The position numbers and the translations under genes were made by a program. The notes below the pieces were generated by a model, which did not search any database, was not told the origin of the DNA, and saw only the letters and a program-made list of their open reading frames with translations. From NCBI GenBank assembly GCA_937892995.1, contig CALBJS010000127.1, positions 1-10,242 on the forward strand: a stretch of 10,242 bases of DNA, given 5' to 3'. Shown one piece after another: positions 7,071 through 10,242 of the stretch (position 1 is its first letter; every line of letters starts with the position of its first letter). This DNA is from an uncultured Peptococcaceae bacterium. GTDB taxonomy: Bacteria > Bacillota > Desulfitobacteriia > Desulfitobacteriales > Syntrophobotulaceae.

Positions 7071-7082
7071 TTGACGGAATAG

Positions 7083-7826
7083 ATGATTATTGAGTTTTTC
7101 TTAGTTAGTCTGGCTCTTTCTGTAATCAAAGGGGTAACCCTACTTGTTTCATATATAAACAATAATGCTTTTCCCCAGCCGTTGGGAGAGCAAGAGGAAG
7201 CAGAATACCTTAAGATCTTAGCCGATTTTAAAGGTGATTCTAAACAGTTTTCTAATACTCTTATAGCAGAAAACGCTAGAAACAAATTAGTAGAGCATAA
7301 TTTAAGGCTTGTTGCCCACCTAGTAAAGAAATATGATGGCACGGGAGAGGACAGTGATGATCTGATCTCCATAGGCACGATAGGTTTAATCAAAGGGATA
7401 AATACCTATAATGTAGATAAAGGTACCCGCCTAGCTACTTATGCTGCTCGTTGTATTGAAAATGAGATTTTAATGTATCTTAGGTCCCTTAAGAAATCAA
7501 GGGGCGAGGTCTCGATGTATGATCCCATTGGGACGGATAAAGAGGGGAACAGTATCAATTTAATTGATGTTTTAGGAACTGATCCCGACGCGATTTCAGA
7601 TCAAGTAGAGAGTGAATTTGAAAAGAGGATAGTATTAGAGAAACTTAAATGCCTATCTAGGAGAGAGCGAATGGTTATTGAATTGCGTTTTGGCTTAATG
7701 AATGGACCCAAGAAGACGCAAAGAGAGATTGCCAAGATGTTGGGAATCTCTAGATCCTATGTTTCTAGGATCGAAAAAAAGGCCGTCCAGAAGCTTACGG
7801 ACGAAATGAAGGACCATAGAAATTAA
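7083..7826 (+). CDS. sigK: Late mother-cell sporulation sigma factor, pro-sigma-K
   Basis: This 247-residue sigma-70 family protein directs late mother-cell transcription during endospore formation. The N-terminus is hydrophobic and continues VSYINNNAFPQPL, closely matching B. subtilis pro-sigma-K (VSYVKNNAFPQPL). The membrane pro-peptide of about 23 residues should be removed by SpoIVFB-type proteolysis between S23 and Y24. Region 2 covers about 68-137 (EHNLRLVAHLVKKY, LISIGTIGLIKGI, LATYAARCIENEI). Region 4 ends with the helix-turn-helix TQREIAKMLGISRSYVSRIE (212-231). About 11 extra residues (near 52-62, SKQFSNTLIA) interrupt the part where other SigK proteins read KGD..ARN. The gene is whole, with no skin-type interruption. 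AAGGAG at 7065-7070 is 12 bases from the ATG, an unusually long gap; an in-frame TAG just upstream rules out an earlier start. Confidence 0.95.
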   Translation: MIIEFFLVSLALSVIKGVTLLVSYINNNAFPQPLGEQEEAEYLKILADFKGDSKQFSNTLIAENARNKLVEHNLRLVAHLVKKYDGTGEDSDDLISIGTIGLIKGINTYNVDKGTRLATYAARCIENEILMYLRSLKKSRGEVSMYDPIGTDKEGNSINLIDVLGTDPDAISDQVESEFEKRIVLEKLKCLSRRERMVIELRFGLMNGPKKTQREIAKMLGISRSYVSRIEKKAVQKLTDEMKDHRN

Positions 7827-7843
7827 ATAATACCTAGAATAGG

Positions 7844-7873
7844 TTGCTCAAGAATATTCTGCTATTATATAAT
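7844..7873 (+). promoter_or_regulatory. Probable sigma-A promoter for yqeG and the aro genes
   Basis: TTGCTC (7844-7849) and a perfect TATAAT (7868-7873) are separated by 18 bases, and the predicted start near 7880 is about 28 bases from the yqeG ATG. This would let yqeG-aroE-pseudopilin-aroK be expressed in growth independently of sigK. I see no clear intrinsic terminator after sigK. Confidence 0.6.
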
Positions 7874-7907
7874 TATGAGATATATAGATTAAAATAGAGG
7901 AGCATTT

Positions 7908-8435
7908 ATGATTGGATTATTACGCCCTGAATTTCAGTATGACTCTTTAACAGATATTCCGGTTGAATTTTTTTTATTACAAGGTATCAAAGGGTTACTC
8001 CTAGATCTGGATAATACTATCGCACCTTGGAACGATAAATCCTTGACCAGAGAAGTGATGGACTGGTTTGAGAAGATTAAAGCTGCTGGAATAAAAGCAT
8101 GTATAGTATCTAATAATCGACTGCCTGACAGAGTCTCAGCAGTAGCCGATATTTTGGAAATATTTTATGTTTATAAGGCAGCTAAGCCAAGGAAAAAAGC
8201 ATTTCTAAAGGGTGTTAATACTTTGGGAATGAGTAGCGAAGAGATAGCAGTTATAGGTGATCAATTGTTTACAGATATTTTTGGGGGAAATAGATTAGGA
8301 ATAAAGACTATTCTTGTTTTGCCTATTGATGAAAAGGAGTTTACCGGCACCAAAGTATTGAGGCTCATGGAGAGAGCAGTTGGTAGAAAGGTTAGGTTTT
8401 CCGGAAAGCAAAGTGGGGTTCGGAAAAAGGTTTGA
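7908..8435 (+). CDS. yqeG: YqeG-family HAD-superfamily (subfamily IIIA) phosphatase
   Basis: This 175-residue cytoplasmic protein carries all HAD motifs: DLDNT (33-37) with the nucleophile D33, SNN (68-70), K93 in the AKPRKKAF segment, and GDQLFTD (117-123) with the acidic residues that hold magnesium. The order and spacing match the YqeG family of Gram-positive bacteria, whose physiological substrate is not settled. In B. subtilis yqeG is followed by yqeH and aroE; here yqeH is missing and aroE follows after 45 bases. GAGGAG lies 5 bases before the ATG. Confidence 0.92.
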   Translation: MIGLLRPEFQYDSLTDIPVEFFLLQGIKGLLLDLDNTIAPWNDKSLTREVMDWFEKIKAAGIKACIVSNNRLPDRVSAVADILEIFYVYKAAKPRKKAFLKGVNTLGMSSEEIAVIGDQLFTDIFGGNRLGIKTILVLPIDEKEFTGTKVLRLMERAVGRKVRFSGKQSGVRKKV

Positions 8436-8480
8436 CCATACATCACCATTGGGTTAGACTAGGCTATAAAGGTGAACGAA

Positions 8481-9290
8481 ATGAATATGAAATATGCCAT
8501 TATCGGCTATCCTGTTGAGCAGTCTCTTTCTCCGGCAATGCATGAAGCAGCTTTCAGAGCCCTTGGTCTAGATGCTGAGTATCAGAGGATTCCTATCCAA
8601 ATGTCTGATCTTGCGGGGGGAGTTGAGTTTCTGCAGCAAAACGGTTATAACGGCTGGAATGTGACTTATCCTTTAAAGGAGCAAATGATTTCTTTTTTAG
8701 ATACTATTACTCCTATAGCCTTAGATATAGGAGCAGTAAATACGGTAAAAGTTTTGGACGGTTCTTTGCAGGGACATAATACAGATGGTGAAGGCTTTAT
8801 TGAATCCTTAAGTACTAAAGGATATGCCTTTCGTAACAAGAAAGCAGTAATCCTAGGAGCAGGTGGGGCTGCTAAAGCTATAGCAGTGGCTTTAGCTCAA
8901 AGGGAAGTAGGATTACATATTCTGAACAGAACGGAGCATAAGGCAAAAAGGCTTGCTAAACATATTTCGGCTCTGGGAGGAAAAGCTTCCTGGGGAATTT
9001 TGGATTCAGGCGAGTGGCTTAAAAGTGTGGATTTATTGATTCAGACCACCCCTATCGGGATGAAGGGAGAAGAATATTTTTTTAATCTTAGAGGGATTAA
9101 TTCTTCGTCCTGGGTTATTGACTTGATATATCATCCTGTTGTTACTCCTTTTTTGTCCGAAGCGGCAACTTATGGGTGTAGAACAATGAATGGTTTGGAA
9201 ATGTTATTATATCAGGGAGCCCTGGCTTGGAGGTTTTGGTTAAATATGGAGGCACCTATTTCCGTTATGCGTAAGGCCTTACTAGAGTAA
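8481..9290 (+). CDS. aroE: Shikimate dehydrogenase (NADP+)
   Basis: This 269-residue enzyme reduces 3-dehydroshikimate to shikimate with NADPH, the fourth step of the chorismate pathway. Substrate-binding serines S15 and S17 lie in GYPVEQSLSPAMHEAAF. The catalytic lysine is K66 in NVTYPLK, N87 is in GAVNT, and the catalytic aspartate is D102 in NTDGEGF. The nucleotide fold shows GAGGAA (126-131) and the NADP-selective NRT (149-151). NGLEMLLYQGALAW closes the protein, as usual. The block around K66 is slightly unusual, since most AroE proteins have NVTIPHK or NVTIPYK. A GTG at 8472 opens the same frame but is itself part of the AAAGGTG ribosome site, so I start at the ATG at 8481, 6 bases after that site. 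Confidence 0.96.
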   Translation: MNMKYAIIGYPVEQSLSPAMHEAAFRALGLDAEYQRIPIQMSDLAGGVEFLQQNGYNGWNVTYPLKEQMISFLDTITPIALDIGAVNTVKVLDGSLQGHNTDGEGFIESLSTKGYAFRNKKAVILGAGGAAKAIAVALAQREVGLHILNRTEHKAKRLAKHISALGGKASWGILDSGEWLKSVDLLIQTTPIGMKGEEYFFNLRGINSSSWVIDLIYHPVVTPFLSEAATYGCRTMNGLEMLLYQGALAWRFWLNMEAPISVMRKALLE

Positions 9291-9309
9291 ACAAAGGAGC
9301 AGAGGGAAA

Positions 9310-9747
9310 GTGAGTCGTACTAATAACAACTTAGGTTACACTTTGTTGGAAATACTTCTGGTCCTGACTATTATGGCAGGTGCAGGGTTCTTTTTATTAC
9401 TTCAAATCCCTCAAGATATGCAGGAAAAAGGAATGGATATTTCTTCGACCAGGCTCTTAGAAGATTTAAGAGAAACTCAACAGGCCGCAATTGCATGTAA
9501 TGTCTGGTACAGAGTGAAGTTCTATCCACATACAAATGAATATAAGCTTTTTAAGCAAGGAGATTTTATTCGGGCCGTTAACTTGCAAAAAGGAGTTTAC
9601 TTTGGAAATAGCCCCCCTGAACTTACCTTTCTTCCCACGGGGGCACCGACAAAGGGAATGACTGTAATTCTAAAAACGGGAAGTTTAGAAAGAAAAGTAA
9701 TTATCGCTCCTGTTATGGGTAGAATTAGGCTTGAAATTGTGAGGTAA
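9310..9747 (+). CDS. GspH/FimT-type pseudopilin (prepilin-like protein)
   Basis: This 145-residue protein has a short polar leader ending in glycine (MSRTNNNLG) followed by YTLLEILLVLTIMAGAGFFLLL. That is a class III prepilin signal: prepilin peptidase would cut after G9, and the glutamate is at position +5 of the mature protein (E14). The hydrophobic helix spans about 10-31. The C-terminal half ends with LTFLPTGAPTKG..VILKTG..ERKVIIAPVMGRIRLE, the pattern of minor pseudopilins of the GspH/FimT/ComGD kind, which prime or cap pilus and pseudopilus fibres. The start is GTG, with AAGGAG 10 bases upstream. It sits between aroE (19-base gap) and aroK (13-base gap), which ties the aro genes to the pilus cluster. 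No prepilin peptidase gene is in the window. Confidence 0.85.
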   Translation: MSRTNNNLGYTLLEILLVLTIMAGAGFFLLLQIPQDMQEKGMDISSTRLLEDLRETQQAAIACNVWYRVKFYPHTNEYKLFKQGDFIRAVNLQKGVYFGNSPPELTFLPTGAPTKGMTVILKTGSLERKVIIAPVMGRIRLEIVR

Positions 9748-9760
9748 GAGGTAATAGGTA

Positions 9761-10242
9761 GTGATAGAAAAAATGGAATTATCCTTAAGTGTTCAAAACA
9801 TCATCCTTATTGGATTTATGGCGGCGGGCAAAAGTAGTGTAGGTCGTCTTTTAGCCCAAGAGCTAGATTGGGATTTTCTAGATACGGATACTAAAATAGA
9901 ACAAGTAACCGGTTTGAAAATTCCTGATTTATTCCAAAAATATGGCGAAGATAGATTCCGTTCCGAAGAAAATCTCATCGTTAAGAAACTTGTGGGAATG
10001 ACGAAGACTATAATAGCCACGGGTGGGGGAACTGTCCTTTCAAGCCATAATTGGAATAGGCTGGGGAAAATAGGGATTCTTATCCACCTCTATGTACCTT
10101 TGGAGATTGCTTTAGCAAGGGTTAAGAAGCGTCAAGAGCGTCCTTTACTCACTAAGAGCCGATTAGAAATCGCACAGCTTTGGAAAGAACGTTTAGATAT
10201 ATATCAGCCTTATTATATATATCTAAACGTTCTTTCCAAAGC
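9761..10242 (+). CDS. aroK: Shikimate kinase, 3' end missing (partial)
   Basis: The enzyme phosphorylates shikimate at the 3-hydroxyl with ATP, the fifth step of the chorismate pathway. Numbered from GTG 9761, the Walker A loop is GFMAAGKSS (18-26). Shikimate-binding residues are D43 (DTD), R67 (DRFRSEE) and the GGG at 88-90. The lid arginine is R127 in QERPLL, followed by the WKERLDIYQPYY helix. The start is GTG, with AAGAGGT 8 bases upstream; an ATG at 9773 has no ribosome site. No stop occurs before the edge. The last nine or so codons (10215-10242) are an exact inverted copy of 10177-10204 and read IYLNVLSK, which does not resemble the family. Trust the coding sequence only to about 10214. 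Confidence 0.93.
   Translation, partial: MIEKMELSLSVQNIILIGFMAAGKSSVGRLLAQELDWDFLDTDTKIEQVTGLKIPDLFQKYGEDRFRSEENLIVKKLVGMTKTIIATGGGTVLSSHNWNRLGKIGILIHLYVPLEIALARVKKRQERPLLTKSRLEIAQLWKERLDIYQPYYIYLNVLSK
10177..10242. repeat. Perfect 28-bp inverted repeat at the right edge, probable fold-back artefact
   Basis: Bases 10177-10204 are the exact reverse complement of 10215-10242, separated by 10 bases (10205-10214). The left arm is ordinary shikimate kinase coding sequence. The right arm runs to the last base of the window and breaks the protein family's pattern. A perfect stem of this length inside a conserved gene, ending exactly at the edge, is best explained by a chimeric fold-back read or an assembly dead end. 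Confidence 0.9.

Noticed and set aside
6931..8460. Similar ACCATTGGG(C/T)TA words after pilO (6931) and before aroE (8450) as a repeated element
   Set aside because: The shared word is about 13 bases with a mismatch and has no extension, structure or further copies.
1..10242. Search for CRISPR arrays, tRNA or rRNA genes, transposases, toxin-antitoxin or phage-defence modules
   Set aside because: None is visible: every substantial open frame is accounted for by a recognised housekeeping, pilus or sporulation family.

Overview
The window reads as chromosomal DNA of an endospore-forming, moderately AT-rich Gram-positive bacterium of the Clostridia, probably a Peptococcaceae/Desulfitobacteriales relative. 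This is an inference from three things: a pro-sigma-K gene, a tRNA-sensing T-box leader, and the combination mltG / U32 protein / DUF4911 / pilMNO / yqeG / aroE / aroK with strong AGGAGG-type ribosome sites. The last 66 bases form a fold-back, so the right edge is probably a contig end with an artefact.

Layout. Positions 1-157 hold the 3' end of mltG (+). A bidirectional terminator at 261-286 separates it from trpB (-, 322-1503). trpB is a single gene behind a full-length T-box leader (1971-1684, - strand) whose specifier codon is UGG (Trp). Back-to-back promoters near 1992-2020 (-) and 2050-2078 (+) serve trpB and a U32-family gene (2151-3392), probably the tRNA U34 hydroxylase trhP/yrrO. 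A small DUF4911-like gene follows (3636-3878).

Positions 3895-4086 hold a decayed remnant of the N-terminal domain of a PilB/GspE ATPase. It is followed by intact pilM-pilN-pilO (4118-6930). The assembly-ATPase gene therefore looks deleted. The pilM product is also unusual: it has a long acidic insertion and no recognisable actin-type nucleotide loops.

sigK (7083-7826) comes next with its pro-peptide intact, behind a hairpin that hides its Shine-Dalgarno. A separate promoter then starts a run of yqeG (7908-8435), aroE (8481-9290), a GspH/FimT-type pseudopilin (9310-9747) and aroK (9761 to the edge), which mixes shikimate-pathway and pilus functions.

How the genes connect. aroE and aroK supply the chorismate route that feeds tryptophan, while trpB sits alone under charged-tRNA control. 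pilMNO and the pseudopilin are parts of a type IV pilus or type II secretion-like machine whose motor is missing at this locus. mltG and sigK belong to wall and sporulation biology. I see no CRISPR array, tRNA, rRNA or insertion sequence, and no clearly new defence or mobile system. The most notable signals are the pilB remnant with its divergent PilM/PilN, the Trp T-box on a solitary trpB, the sigK ribosome-site hairpin and the terminal fold-back.
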